Source: Castellaniella sp. MT123
Lineage (GTDB): Bacteria; Pseudomonadota; Gammaproteobacteria; Burkholderiales; Burkholderiaceae_B
Assembly (NCBI RefSeq): GCF_039614765.1
Contig: NZ_CP154879.1
Span: 2,294,001-2,358,000, forward strand
Direction: 5' to 3'
Length of the DNA: 64,000 nt
Position numbers and translations under genes: made by a program. Below, piece by piece: positions 12,234 to 22,865 of this stretch; position 1 is the stretch's first letter; each line of letters begins with the position of its first letter. The notes under the pieces were generated by a model, which searched no databases, was not told the origin of the DNA, and worked only from the letters and a program-made list of their open reading frames with translations.

Positions 12234-12905
12234 ATGATTGAATTTCAGCACGTCTTCAAGTCATATGGACGCGGCCGCAACATCCTGGCCGACGTTAATT
12301 TTCACGTCGCCCCGGGTGAATTCATCTTCGTGTCCGGCCCCTCGGGCGCGGGCAAATCCACACTGCTGAAACTGATGGGCGGGCTTGAACCGGCCAGTCG
12401 GGGATCCGTCACCGTCAACGGACACCGCATCGACAAGCTGTCGTCCCGAAGTCTGCCGTATCTGCGCCGTACGGTCGGCCTGATCCTGCAGGATGCCCAC
12501 CTGCTGTTCGACCGTCACTCTCTGGACAATGTCCTGCTTCCCCTGGCTGTCCAGGGGCTCGACCCCGGCACCGCAGGCACACGGGCACGCGCCGCACTGG
12601 AAAAGGTCGGCCTGCGCGGCAAGGAAACTCTATGGCCCATCGAATTGTCCGGTGGCGAACAGCAGCGCCTCGCGATTGCGCGCGCCATCGTGGGCCGGCC
12701 GGCCATCCTGATCGCCGACGAACCCACAGCCAATCTGGACCATGAAAGCGCCACCCGCATCATGGACGTCTTCCGCGATTTCAATCAGGTCGGCGTCACG
12801 ACCCTGATCGCTTCGCACGATACCGACCTGATGGCCCGATACGCCCAGCGCACGCTGCACATCGATGCGGGCCGCTTTACCGATCTGACGGGGGTTCCAG
12901 CATGA
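12234..12905 (+). CDS. ftsE: Cell-division ATP-binding protein FtsE
   Basis: ABC ATPase of the FtsEX divisome complex, which activates periplasmic amidase regulators during septation. It has 223 residues, as expected, with Walker A GPSGAGKST, signature LSGGEQQR and Walker B ILIADEPTANLD. It ends in an ATGA overlap with ftsX. Confidence 0.95.
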   Translation: MIEFQHVFKSYGRGRNILADVNFHVAPGEFIFVSGPSGAGKSTLLKLMGGLEPASRGSVTVNGHRIDKLSSRSLPYLRRTVGLILQDAHLLFDRHSLDNVLLPLAVQGLDPGTAGTRARAALEKVGLRGKETLWPIELSGGEQQRLAIARAIVGRPAILIADEPTANLDHESATRIMDVFRDFNQVGVTTLIASHDTDLMARYAQRTLHIDAGRFTDLTGVPA

Positions 12906-13810
12906 ACCGCTGGCTGCGCCATCATCGCTATGCCCTGCAGGTGTCGCTACGCCGCCTGTGGCTGCATCCGTTCTCGTCTCTGGCCAACATCGTCGTCATC
13001 GCCCTGATGCTTACGGTGCCCATCCTGGGGGCCTCTGTGCTGCAATCCAGCCAGCCGCTGGCGCGGCAGCTGGCCGTCGCCCCGGAACTGACCCTGTTCC
13101 TGAGCCCCGGCACGCCGGCCCCCCAGCAGCAGGCCCTGCTCGAGCGGTTGCGCGCGCAGGCCGGCGACAAGATCTCGCAGGCGCGCCTGCTGCCGCGCGA
13201 TCAGGCGATGGCCCAGCTGCGGGCCGACCCGACGTGGGCCCAGGCGCTCGACGCGTTGGCCGACAACCCTCTGCCGGATGCCCTGATCGTCACCCTGCGC
13301 GACTCTGATGCCCCCGCCCGCGAAGCCCAGGCGCTGGCCGACACCTGGCGCCAGTGGCCCGGCATCGATCACGTCCAGCTCGACAGCGAATGGGTCCGGC
13401 GCCTGGAATCCCTGCTGTCCTTCGTCAAGGTCGGCCTGGGGCTGCTTGCCATCGCCGTGCTGGTGGTCGTGCTGGCTACAGTCTTCAATACGGTCCGCCT
13501 GCAGGCCCTGACCCAGCGCAATGAAATCGCGGTCGCCCGGCTGGTGGGAGCCACCGAATCGTTCGTGCGCCGTCCCTTCCTGTATCTGGGCGCGCTCACA
13601 GGGCTGGCCGCCAGCCTGCTCTCCCTGTTGCTCGCCTGGCTGGCGCTGACGCCGCTGAACACTTTGCTGGGGCGCTTTGCCGAAAGTTATGGAATCGACT
13701 GGACCATGCATTTGCCCGACACAGCGGATCTGCTGTTGTCCGGCCTCCTCGTGGTCATCATGGGGGCGGTCGCCGCACGCCTGTCGGTGACCCGCCACAC
13801 CCAGTTCTGA
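12902..13810 (+). CDS. ftsX: Cell-division permease FtsX
   Basis: Membrane partner of FtsE, 302 residues. It has the expected layout: a first transmembrane helix (about 22-45), a periplasmic loop of about 120 residues, then three helices near the C-terminus, with the FtsX segment VFNTVRLQALTQRNEI between. The start overlaps ftsE by four bases and its stop shares one base with the mutY start codon. Confidence 0.94.
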   Translation: MNRWLRHHRYALQVSLRRLWLHPFSSLANIVVIALMLTVPILGASVLQSSQPLARQLAVAPELTLFLSPGTPAPQQQALLERLRAQAGDKISQARLLPRDQAMAQLRADPTWAQALDALADNPLPDALIVTLRDSDAPAREAQALADTWRQWPGIDHVQLDSEWVRRLESLLSFVKVGLGLLAIAVLVVVLATVFNTVRLQALTQRNEIAVARLVGATESFVRRPFLYLGALTGLAASLLSLLLAWLALTPLNTLLGRFAESYGIDWTMHLPDTADLLLSGLLVVIMGAVAARLSVTRHTQF

Positions 13811-14955
13811 TGTCGTTGTCCGACCCGGCCTCCCGCATCGCCGCCTGGCAGGCGCAGGCGGGGCGTCACGACCTGCCCTGGCAGCGGACACACGATCCCT
13901 ACCGGATCTGGCTGTCCGAGATCATGCTGCAACAAACGCAGGCGGCCACCGTCATCCCCTACTACGAACGCTTTCTCGGCCGCTTCCCCGATGTCCGGAC
14001 GCTGGCCGATGCGCCGCTGGATGCCGTGCTGCAGGCCTGGGCCGGGTTGGGGTATTACGCCCGCGCCCGCAATCTGCATCGTTGCGCCCAGGTGCTGCGC
14101 GACGACCATGGTGGCCAGTTTCCCGATTCGGCGGTGGCGCTGGCCGAACTTCCCGGTATCGGCCGCTCGACGGCGGCCGCGATCGCGGCATTCGCCCACG
14201 AGGAACGGACGCCGATCCTGGACGGCAACGTGCGTCGTGTGCTGACCCGCTACCTGGCACTGGAAGGCGACCCGACGTCCGCACGAACGATGCAGACCCT
14301 GTGGCGCCATGCGCAGGCCTGGCTGGACGCCGCGCCCGCCAGCCTGAACATGCGTGCCTACACCCAGGGCCAGATGGACCTAGGTGCCACGGTCTGCACC
14401 CGAGGCACTCCCGACTGCGATCGCTGCCCGCTGGCGCCCGATTGCGCAGCCCGCCTGCAAGGCCTGCAGAACGTGCTGCCCACGCCGCGCGTGCGGCGTG
14501 AACAACCGCGACATCACTGCTGGCTGCTGATCGCCGAATGCCAAGACCACATCTGGCTGCAGCGCCGCCCTGACGCGGGCATCTGGGGCGGCCTGTGGGC
14601 ACCGCCCATATTCCCCGACCGCGCCGCGCTGGAGGCCGCCTGTGTCCCTCTGGACGGGCCGGTCCAGAACCTGGCTGCGATCGAGCACGTCTTCACGCAC
14701 TTCCGGCTACTGCTACAGCCGGTGCGCCTGCGACTGGCTGGCCCGCCGCCAAAGTTCCTGGCCCTGTCAGCCATGCCTGCGCAGCACCCGAAGCCCGGCG
14801 CCTCGCGCCGGGGCGCCAATCCCGCCATAATCCCGCCCGATGCGGGTCTGTCATCCTGGATTTCGATCGACACCCTGGCGGACACGGGAATGCCCGCGCC
14901 CATCGCCCGATTATTGCTGAGCCTATACGAGCGGACAGTTCGCTCATCCGGATGA
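13810..14955 (+). CDS. mutY: Adenine DNA glycosylase MutY
   Basis: Removes adenine mispaired with 8-oxoguanine. Visible features are the LSEIMLQQTQ segment holding the catalytic Glu, the helix-hairpin-helix LPGIGRSTAAAI, the catalytic Asp in ILDGNVRRV, and the iron-sulfur cluster CTRGTPDCDRCPLAPDC (C-x6-C-x2-C-x5-C). A C-terminal NUDIX-like domain for 8-oxoG recognition occupies about residues 230-375. It is translationally coupled to ftsX (TGATG). Confidence 0.96.
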   Translation: MSLSDPASRIAAWQAQAGRHDLPWQRTHDPYRIWLSEIMLQQTQAATVIPYYERFLGRFPDVRTLADAPLDAVLQAWAGLGYYARARNLHRCAQVLRDDHGGQFPDSAVALAELPGIGRSTAAAIAAFAHEERTPILDGNVRRVLTRYLALEGDPTSARTMQTLWRHAQAWLDAAPASLNMRAYTQGQMDLGATVCTRGTPDCDRCPLAPDCAARLQGLQNVLPTPRVRREQPRHHCWLLIAECQDHIWLQRRPDAGIWGGLWAPPIFPDRAALEAACVPLDGPVQNLAAIEHVFTHFRLLLQPVRLRLAGPPPKFLALSAMPAQHPKPGASRRGANPAIIPPDAGLSSWISIDTLADTGMPAPIARLLLSLYERTVRSSG

Positions 14956-15020
14956 GCGCAGGTTCGGCAACGGGCCGCGCCCGACACTGACACCAGAGAT
15001 TGTCTTCGCGCGGCAGGCCG

Positions 15021-16196
15021 TCACCGCCCGGAAGACTCCCAGCGCGGGTCGGCATCGCTGCCATATCGTGGCTGATACGCCCCGATACTCATCAGCAGAC
15101 CGCAGGCGATCCCCAGCGTCATCAAGGCCGTGCCCCCGTAGCTCATGAAGGGCAAGGGCACGCCCACGACGGGCAGCACCCCGGTCACCATGCCAATGTT
15201 CACGAATACATAGATGAACATCATCATCGACATGGCCCCACCCAGCAGACGGCCGAACTGCGTGGGTGCCCGCACGGTGATCGTCAGGCCGCGCAACACC
15301 ATCAGCGCATAAAGCGCCAGCAGCATCACGCCTCCGTACAGGCCGAACTCCTCGGCGAAAACGGCAAAAATGAAGTCGGTCGTCCGTTCCGGGATGAAAT
15401 CCAGGTGGCTCTGCGTTCCCTGCATGTAGCCTTTACCGTAGACACCGCCGGAACCGACCGCGATCATGGACTGGATGGTATGGAATCCCTTGCCCAGGGG
15501 ATCGGAGCCGGGATTCAGCAGAACGCAGACCCGGTACTTCTGATAATCATGCAGCACGACCCAATCGACGTCCGGCTGACAGATCTGATCTTCATAGGAG
15601 ACCAGCGTCCCCAGCCCCACGACAACCGCCAGCACAACCGGTGCAAGCAGTTTGAACGGAAAACCGGCGAAGTAAATCACGCAAAATCCCGACGCCAGCA
15701 CCAGTAGCGCCGTCCCCAGATCCGGCTGTTCGATGATCAGGCCCGCCGGCACCAGCAGCAGCAAACCCGCCACCAGAAAGTCGCGCAGCCGGAACCGGTC
15801 GCCGGACTGGCGCTGGAAATACCAGGCCAGCATCAGCGGCACCGCGATCTTCATCATCTCGGAGGGCTGGATGCGTCCAAAGCCCAGGTCCAGCCAGCGA
15901 GTGGCGCCCTTGCTGGTCACGCCGAACAGGGTCACCGCCGTCAGCAGGACGATCCCGCCCACGTAGAAATAGGGTGCGGTGCGCATGATGAATGCCGGTC
16001 GCATCAGCGCGACCGCCCACATTGCCACGAAGGCAATCAGGAAATTGCGCAACTGGTCGGCGAAGCGCCAGTCGGTATTACCCACCGCCGAGTGCATGGT
16101 AGCCATACCCACCAGGGCCATCAACACCAGCAGAATCAGCAACGGCCAGTCCAGCACCGCCAGCATGCGGCGTGCCATCAGCACGATGATCTTCAT
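15021..16196 (-). CDS. rodA: Peptidoglycan glycosyltransferase RodA
   Basis: SEDS-family polymerase of the elongasome, a polytopic inner-membrane protein of 391 residues with about ten helices. Family marks include QPDLGTALLVLASG and VPLPFMSYGGTALMTLGIA, the C-terminal SEDS signature. Its start overlaps the mrdA stop by four bases, so it is made together with its transpeptidase partner PBP2. Confidence 0.95.
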   Translation of the reverse strand: MKIIVLMARRMLAVLDWPLLILLVLMALVGMATMHSAVGNTDWRFADQLRNFLIAFVAMWAVALMRPAFIMRTAPYFYVGGIVLLTAVTLFGVTSKGATRWLDLGFGRIQPSEMMKIAVPLMLAWYFQRQSGDRFRLRDFLVAGLLLLVPAGLIIEQPDLGTALLVLASGFCVIYFAGFPFKLLAPVVLAVVVGLGTLVSYEDQICQPDVDWVVLHDYQKYRVCVLLNPGSDPLGKGFHTIQSMIAVGSGGVYGKGYMQGTQSHLDFIPERTTDFIFAVFAEEFGLYGGVMLLALYALMVLRGLTITVRAPTQFGRLLGGAMSMMMFIYVFVNIGMVTGVLPVVGVPLPFMSYGGTALMTLGIACGLLMSIGAYQPRYGSDADPRWESSGR

Positions 16197-18253
16197 GGCG
16201 AATCCTCCTGGGCGCCGTCCTCGGGGGGCGTTTCGGCATCGGGCAGGGGCGCGGGCTCTGGTGTGCCTTCCTCATCCGGCGCCGGCGCCGCATCGGGCAC
16301 GGGTTGCAGCGGCCCCGTGCCGGCCCCTGTGCCGGACGAGGTCACGGCATCGACCACCTTCCGGGACTCCTGTTCCGTGCGCAACTGCCGCCGCCGCTCG
16401 GCCACCTGGGCCGGGTCCAGCCAATAATCGAATACCGCCCGGGCGATGGGCGCCGCAACCGATGCGCCCCAGCCGCCGTTTTCCACGATCAGGGCGACAG
16501 CGATCTGGGGATCGTCGACCGGCGCGTAGGCCATGAAGAGGGCATGATCGCGCAGGCGTTCATCCACCGCATGGGCCTTGTACTTGGCTCCCCGCAGGCT
16601 GTAGACCTGGGCGGTGCCGGTCTTGCCCGCCGCCTGATAGGTCGCACCCTCGAAGGCGCGCCTGGCGGTGCCCTTGCGGATCACGTCCACCATGGCATCC
16701 TGAACGACCTTCAGATACGCTGGCTTGAGCGGAATCGTGTACTGGGGTCCCACCACCGGATACGTAAAGTGGCCCGTCACCGGATTGATGATGCGCCGCA
16801 CCAGATGGGGCTTCATGTAGACGCCGTCGTTGGCCAGCACAGCGGTCGCCTGCGCCAGCTGCAGCAGTGTGAACGCGTTGTAGCCCTGCCCCACCGTCAC
16901 GGATACGGTCTCGCCCCGGAACCAGTGCTGCTGCGCGGGTTTCTTGTATGCCTTGCGCTTCCACTCGCGCGAAGGCAGCACGCCGCGCCGCTCGCCGTCC
17001 AGGTCGATGCCGGTAATCTGGCCGAACCCGAACTGCTTGCTGAAATCATGCAGGGCATCCACATCCATCAGGGCCCCCAGCGAAAAGAAGTACGTGTCCG
17101 AAGACACCATGATCGCCTTGTGCATGTTGGTGGGTCCGTAGGCCGCGCCACCCGCATTGCGGAATTTCTGTCCGGCCAACTCGAAATACCCCGGATCCGG
17201 AATCAGGTCCTGCGGTCCACGCAGGCCCATTTCCAGGGCGGCCAGAGCCACGAACGGCTTGTAGGTCGAACCAATCGGGTATGTACCGTACAACGGACGA
17301 TTGATGAGTGGATGATCCGGCGAATCGTTGAGTTTGCGCCAGTTCTCGACGTCGATCCCGTCCACGAACAGATTCGGGTCGAAAGACGGAGAAGACACGA
17401 ATGCCAGCACCTCGCCGGTGTGCGGCGCGATCGCAACCAGCGCGCCTCGCCGGCCGGCGAATTGGGCCTCGGCGAGCTTCTCCAGACCCTCATCCAGGGA
17501 GAGTTCCAGATTGGAGCCCGGGATCGGGTCGGTGCGGCTGAGTTCACGCACGGGCCGGCCTGTGGCGGTCACTTCGAGTTCCTCGACCCCGGTGCGCCCA
17601 TGCAAGGCCTTTTCCCAGGTCTTCTCGATGCCCTTTTTACCCATGACCAGGGTGCCGCGGTAATTGCCTTCCTGGCTGGTTTCCTCCAGGTGCTGTTGGT
17701 CCGCCTCGGAAATGCGGCCGACGAAACCCAGCACGTGAGCGGCGGACTCGTGCTCCGGATAGGACCGCACCCAGCGGGCCTGAAGGCTCACGCCAGGGAA
17801 CTCGAACGCATGCACGGCAAACCAGGACGCCTCGATATCGCTGAGATTGTTGCGCAGCAGCACCGGCGCATAGCGACCACTTTGCTGGTAGAGCCGCAGA
17901 AATTTGCGCTGGTCGCTATCGCTGATGTAGACGAGTTCCCGCAAGCGGTTCAGCAGGTCCTCGAGCTTGCCCTTGACCTGCGCTCGCGTCACCAGCAGCG
18001 TGTAGTCGCGCTGGTTGGTGGCCAGTACCTGGCCATGACGATCCGTAATCTGCCCGCGCTGGGGCGGAATCGGCACGATCGTGATGCGGTTCTGTTCAGC
18101 GCGTGCCGACAGATTGTCATAGCGGATGACCTGCAGATACCACAGGCGCCCCGCCAGCAGCAGCAGGCACACCAAGGCAAAAAGCCCCGCCACCCAGGCT
18201 CGCAACAGCACCGTCTGGCGCTGACGCAGGCCGGTCTTGCGGAACTCGAACAT
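16193..18253 (-). CDS. mrdA: Penicillin-binding protein 2
   Basis: Class B transpeptidase of the elongasome, working with RodA and MreBCD to cross-link lateral-wall peptidoglycan. It has an N-terminal membrane anchor (about 17-39), the dimerisation domain, and a transpeptidase domain with active-site STYK, the SSD box (V-S-S-D-T-Y-F) and KTGTA. A low-complexity, acidic and proline-rich tail of about 60 residues follows the catalytic domain, giving 686 residues against roughly 630 in E. coli. Confidence 0.96.
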   Translation of the reverse strand: MFEFRKTGLRQRQTVLLRAWVAGLFALVCLLLLAGRLWYLQVIRYDNLSARAEQNRITIVPIPPQRGQITDRHGQVLATNQRDYTLLVTRAQVKGKLEDLLNRLRELVYISDSDQRKFLRLYQQSGRYAPVLLRNNLSDIEASWFAVHAFEFPGVSLQARWVRSYPEHESAAHVLGFVGRISEADQQHLEETSQEGNYRGTLVMGKKGIEKTWEKALHGRTGVEELEVTATGRPVRELSRTDPIPGSNLELSLDEGLEKLAEAQFAGRRGALVAIAPHTGEVLAFVSSPSFDPNLFVDGIDVENWRKLNDSPDHPLINRPLYGTYPIGSTYKPFVALAALEMGLRGPQDLIPDPGYFELAGQKFRNAGGAAYGPTNMHKAIMVSSDTYFFSLGALMDVDALHDFSKQFGFGQITGIDLDGERRGVLPSREWKRKAYKKPAQQHWFRGETVSVTVGQGYNAFTLLQLAQATAVLANDGVYMKPHLVRRIINPVTGHFTYPVVGPQYTIPLKPAYLKVVQDAMVDVIRKGTARRAFEGATYQAAGKTGTAQVYSLRGAKYKAHAVDERLRDHALFMAYAPVDDPQIAVALIVENGGWGASVAAPIARAVFDYWLDPAQVAERRRQLRTEQESRKVVDAVTSSGTGAGTGPLQPVPDAAPAPDEEGTPEPAPLPDAETPPEDGAQEDSP

Positions 18254-18262
18254 GCCGCGCCG

Positions 18263-18784
18263 TCAGACCGCGCCCACATCGTCGCCGTCGAGACGGCGCT
18301 GTGGCAGCAGCAAAAGCACGTCGGCCAGAGGCCACAGGAGTCCGGTGATAAGCGCCGACCAGAGCCAGTCCCAACCCACCCATTGGCCATTGAGCCAGGC
18401 GCCCAGCAGCCGCGGAACGAGAGCGGCCACCACCAGCACCGGGATGATGTGCAGTGTCTGCACCAAGATGCCGAAATGTTCCAGACGACGTTGCAGACGC
18501 AGGACCCCATAGGTAGCCAGCACGTAGGACAAGGCATGCAGCCCCAGCAGCCCGGTATCATGCACGTCCATCAGCAGCCCCAGGACGAATGCGGTCGTCA
18601 GCCCCACCCGGCTCGGCTCGTGCAGGCACCAGAAGGCCAGCACCAGCACCAGCACGTCGGGCACGGGTTGCCACAGCCGCCAGGGCAGCAATGACGCCAT
18701 CCACACCAGCAGTAGCGACCCCCAGACCAGCCACGCGGACGAAGGACGATGGAAAGGCGCCGCATCAACCGGCTGCAAAGCCAT
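18263..18784 (-). CDS. mreD: Rod shape-determining protein MreD
   Basis: Small polytopic inner-membrane protein (173 residues, about five helices) of the elongasome. The recognisable segment is the PDVLVLVLAFW stretch followed by GLLMDVHDTGLLGLHALSY. The ATG at 18784 is chosen because the frame upstream is out of register with mreC and encodes no MreD-like residues. It lies between mreC and mrdA in the usual order. Confidence 0.93.
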   Translation of the reverse strand: MALQPVDAAPFHRPSSAWLVWGSLLLVWMASLLPWRLWQPVPDVLVLVLAFWCLHEPSRVGLTTAFVLGLLMDVHDTGLLGLHALSYVLATYGVLRLQRRLEHFGILVQTLHIIPVLVVAALVPRLLGAWLNGQWVGWDWLWSALITGLLWPLADVLLLLPQRRLDGDDVGAV

Positions 18785-18809
18785 AAGCGAGGAATTTCGC
18801 GCCGGCCGC

Positions 18810-19694
18810 CTAGTTGTCGCCAAGGGCATGGGCCACCTCATCGGGTTTGAGCGCCTTCGAGACATCCACACGCAGCACCAGGAAATGGCGGTAGCGTTCC
18901 GGGTGCGACAGCGGCTCGGCGATAGCCATCGCGAAACCCGTGCCCGGATCCCGATCGACCTTCTGGATTTTCCCGACGGACAGCCCGGCCGGAAACAAGC
19001 CACCGATCCCGCTGGTCACCAGGGAATCCCCCGGCTGTACATCCATGTTTTCCGTCAGGTAGCGGACTTCGAGCTTGCCGACCTCGTCGCTGCCGAATGC
19101 AATCAGGCGCAGCCCGTTGCGCAGCACCTGGACGGGAATGGAGACCTGGTCGTCGATCAGCAGCGCGGCTTCGGAAGTGAACGGCGTGACGCGCATGATC
19201 TGACCGACCACCCCACCCTCGTCGATGACGGGCATGCCTGGTGCGATGCCCGCTTCCGACCCCTTGTTGAAGATCAGTCTGTGGCTGAAGGCATTGGGCG
19301 GTACGTAGAACACTTCCACCGCCACGGACCGCTGAGAAATCGATTCGGACACGTTCAGCAGCCGGCGCAACTGCTCGTTTTCCGTGGTCAGTTGGGCGGC
19401 ATGCGTCACCAGCTGGGCCATCTCGATCTGCTGGCGGCGCAAGGCGTCCTGCTCTTCGCGCGCCAGGGTGGCCGCATGCGACCAGCTGTCCACATATTCG
19501 AGCGCATCCCGCGGTGCCAGGACGACCCGCTGGAACGGATAGATCACCATCGAGACCGCCTGGCGCACCCGGCCGAGGACCGGCCAGTGCGCATCGGTCA
19601 CGATCAGCGCCAGGCACACTACCAGCAGCAGGACCAGGCGGACTTCCACGCTGGGCCCACGCTTGAAGAGCCTTAGCGTTCCCGGTTCACGCAT
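18810..19694 (-). CDS. mreC: Rod shape-determining protein MreC
   Basis: Periplasmic scaffold of the elongasome, 294 residues, with one N-terminal membrane helix (about 19-36), a coiled coil (about 65-110, with ENEQLRRLLN) and a beta-rich MreC domain with the GVVGQIMRVTPFTSEAALL segment. It activates PBP2-RodA in characterised systems. Located 36 bases after mreB. Confidence 0.95.
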   Translation of the reverse strand: MREPGTLRLFKRGPSVEVRLVLLLVVCLALIVTDAHWPVLGRVRQAVSMVIYPFQRVVLAPRDALEYVDSWSHAATLAREEQDALRRQQIEMAQLVTHAAQLTTENEQLRRLLNVSESISQRSVAVEVFYVPPNAFSHRLIFNKGSEAGIAPGMPVIDEGGVVGQIMRVTPFTSEAALLIDDQVSIPVQVLRNGLRLIAFGSDEVGKLEVRYLTENMDVQPGDSLVTSGIGGLFPAGLSVGKIQKVDRDPGTGFAMAIAEPLSHPERYRHFLVLRVDVSKALKPDEVAHALGDN

Positions 19695-19730
19695 GACGAA
19701 TAAGCAGCGATTGCCACCCGATCAATCCGG

Positions 19731-20897
<1,167 letters not shown>

Positions 20898-20898
20898 T

Positions 20899-20904
20899 TA
20901 TAAT
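20899..20904 (+). promoter_or_regulatory. Candidate -10 box for gatCAB
   Basis: A perfect TATAAT lies at 20899-20904 in the 254-base gap between mreB and gatC, in the + orientation. No convincing -35 TTGACA is seen at the standard distance. The leader to gatC (start 21029) is about 120 bases. Confidence 0.4.
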
Positions 20905-21028
20905 CCTCAATGGACATGCCTCGAATTGAGGGAAAAGTTTTGCAAAACTGGCGCTTTTACCCACCACGGACACATCCGCACACATTCATCCGGCTGCCAG
21001 TCCATGGCAGCCTCTCCGGCACGACGAC

Positions 21029-21337
21029 ATGGCACTCACCGAACAGGACATCACCCGGCTCGCACGACTCTCGGGCCTGCGGCTGGAATCCGACGACCAA
21101 CAACGCGCCCAGCAGGAACTGACCCGCATCCTGGGACTGATCGAGGAACTGCAGGCTGTGGACACCACGGGCATCGAACCCATGGCGCACCCCCTGGCCG
21201 CCCACCAGGATATCGCGCTGCGGCTGCGCGACGACCAGGCCGACCCGGCCCAGTCCACCGAACAGCGCGACGCCTGCCTGACCAACGCGCCGGCCCCGCA
21301 CCAGGGGCTGTTCCTCGTGCCCACCGTCATCGAATGA
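21029..21337 (+). CDS. gatC: Glutamyl/aspartyl-tRNA amidotransferase subunit C
   Basis: Small stabilising subunit of the GatCAB amidotransferase, which converts misacylated Glu-tRNAGln or Asp-tRNAAsn to the amidated forms. It has 102 residues, beginning [20 protein letters not shown] with the conserved [13 protein letters not shown] region. Four bases separate it from gatA. Confidence 0.94.
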   Translation: MALTEQDITRLARLSGLRLESDDQQRAQQELTRILGLIEELQAVDTTGIEPMAHPLAAHQDIALRLRDDQADPAQSTEQRDACLTNAPAPHQGLFLVPTVIE

Positions 21338-21341
21338 TGCC

Positions 21342-22865
21342 ATGACCCAGCTTTCCGAATTTCACAGTATCCAGGCGTTGGGCGATGCCCTGCGCAGCCG
21401 CCGCGTCAGCGCCGTCGAACTGGCCACCGATGCCCTGCGGGCCGTCCGCACGCACGCCGATCCCAACGTCTTCCTGCACGTCGACGACAACCTGACGCTG
21501 GAACAGGCCCGGTCGGCCGACCAGGCGCTGGCGGGCGGCAACGCGGGCCCGCTCACCGGCATCCCCATTGCGCACAAGGACCTGTTCGTCACGCGCGGCT
21601 GGCGCACCACGGCCGCCAGCCGGATGCTCGCCGATTACGTCAGCCCATTCGACGCCACCGTCGTCGACCACCTGCGCCAGGCGGGCACGGTGTCGCTGGG
21701 CAAGCTCAGTTGCGACGAATTCGCCATGGGCTCAGGCAACGAAAATTCCGCCTTCGGCCCGGTACGCAATCCCTGGGATACCGACCGTATCCCGGGTGGA
21801 TCGTCGGGCGGCTCCGCCGCCGCCGTGGCCGCCGGCCTGGTACTGGGCGCCACCGGCACCGACACCGGGGGCTCGGTGCGCCAGCCCGCCGCCTACTGCG
21901 GGGTCAGCGGTATCAAACCCACCTACGGCACGGTCTCGCGCTACGGCATCATTGCCTACGCCTCCAGCCTGGACCAGGCGGGGCCGCTGGCGCGCAGCGC
22001 GCGCGACCTGGTGCCGCTGCTCGATGCCATGAGCGGCTTCGATCCCCAGGACTCCACCAGCCTGGAATCCTGCGACGGCCGCCCCAATGCCACCGGCCGC
22101 ATCCAGGCCGACTTCGATGCGGCCCAGGCGGCGTTCCAGGCCGCCGGCACACAACCCCTGAAGGGCCTGCGTATCGGGGTGCCGCGCGAATTTTTCAACG
22201 AAGGCCTGGCGCCGGCCGTCGGTGCCGCCATTGAATCCGCGCTGCGGGCATTCGAGTCCCTGGGGGCCGTCCGGGTGAACATTTCACTCCCCCGCACCCG
22301 GCTGTCCATCCCTGCCTACTACGTGATCGCACCGGCCGAGGCTTCCAGCAACCTGTCGCGCTACGACGGCGTACGCTACGGCCATCGCGCCGCCCAATAC
22401 ACCGACCTGTTCGACATGACCAGCCGGTCGCGTTCCGAAGGGTTCGGCGACGAAGTCCGCCGCCGTATCCTGGTGGGTACTTACGTGTTGTCCCACGGCT
22501 ATTACGACGCCTACTACCTGCAGGCACAGCGCGTGCGGCGCATGATCGTCGATGACTTCCAGCGCGCCCTGGCCCAGGACTGCGACGTCATCATGGGTCC
22601 GGTCACCCCCGACGTGGCACGCCGCATCGGCGACAACCGCCAGGACCCGATCGCCGACTGGCTGAGCGACATCTACACCCTGGGCGTGAGCCTGGCAGGG
22701 CTGCCCGGCATGTCCATCCCCTGCGGCTTCGGCGGCGAATCAGGCCGCCTGCCCATCGGACTGCAGATCGTCGGCCGCTATTTCGACGAGGGCCGGCTGC
22801 TGGCCCTGGCCGACCGCTACCAACAAGTCACCGACTGGCACCAACGCACACCGGAACACGCATAA
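21342..22865 (+). CDS. gatA: Glutamyl/aspartyl-tRNA amidotransferase subunit A
   Basis: Amidase subunit that releases ammonia from glutamine. The amidase-signature catalytic triad is visible as Lys in IPIAHKDLF, cis-Ser in [14 protein letters not shown], and the nucleophilic Ser in [15 protein letters not shown]. It has 507 residues, normal for the family. The stop shares a base with the gatB start codon (TAATG). Confidence 0.96.
   Translation: MTQLSEFHSIQALGDALRSRRVSAVELATDALRAVRTHADPNVFLHVDDNLTLEQARSADQALAGGNAGPLTGIPIAHKDLFVTRGWRTTAASRMLADYVSPFDATVVDHLRQAGTVSLGKLSCDEFAMGSGNENSAFGPVRNPWDTDRIPGGSSGGSAAAVAAGLVLGATGTDTGGSVRQPAAYCGVSGIKPTYGTVSRYGIIAYASSLDQAGPLARSARDLVPLLDAMSGFDPQDSTSLESCDGRPNATGRIQADFDAAQAAFQAAGTQPLKGLRIGVPREFFNEGLAPAVGAAIESALRAFESLGAVRVNISLPRTRLSIPAYYVIAPAEASSNLSRYDGVRYGHRAAQYTDLFDMTSRSRSEGFGDEVRRRILVGTYVLSHGYYDAYYLQAQRVRRMIVDDFQRALAQDCDVIMGPVTPDVARRIGDNRQDPIADWLSDIYTLGVSLAGLPGMSIPCGFGGESGRLPIGLQIVGRYFDEGRLLALADRYQQVTDWHQRTPEHA

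Noticed and set aside
16304-18694. A very long open frame (almost 800 codons) antisense to mrdA and mreD
   Set aside because: It is the mirror of GC-rich coding sequence; the opposite strand encodes unmistakable PBP2 and MreD, and the antisense product is His/Gln/Arg-rich with no recognisable domain.
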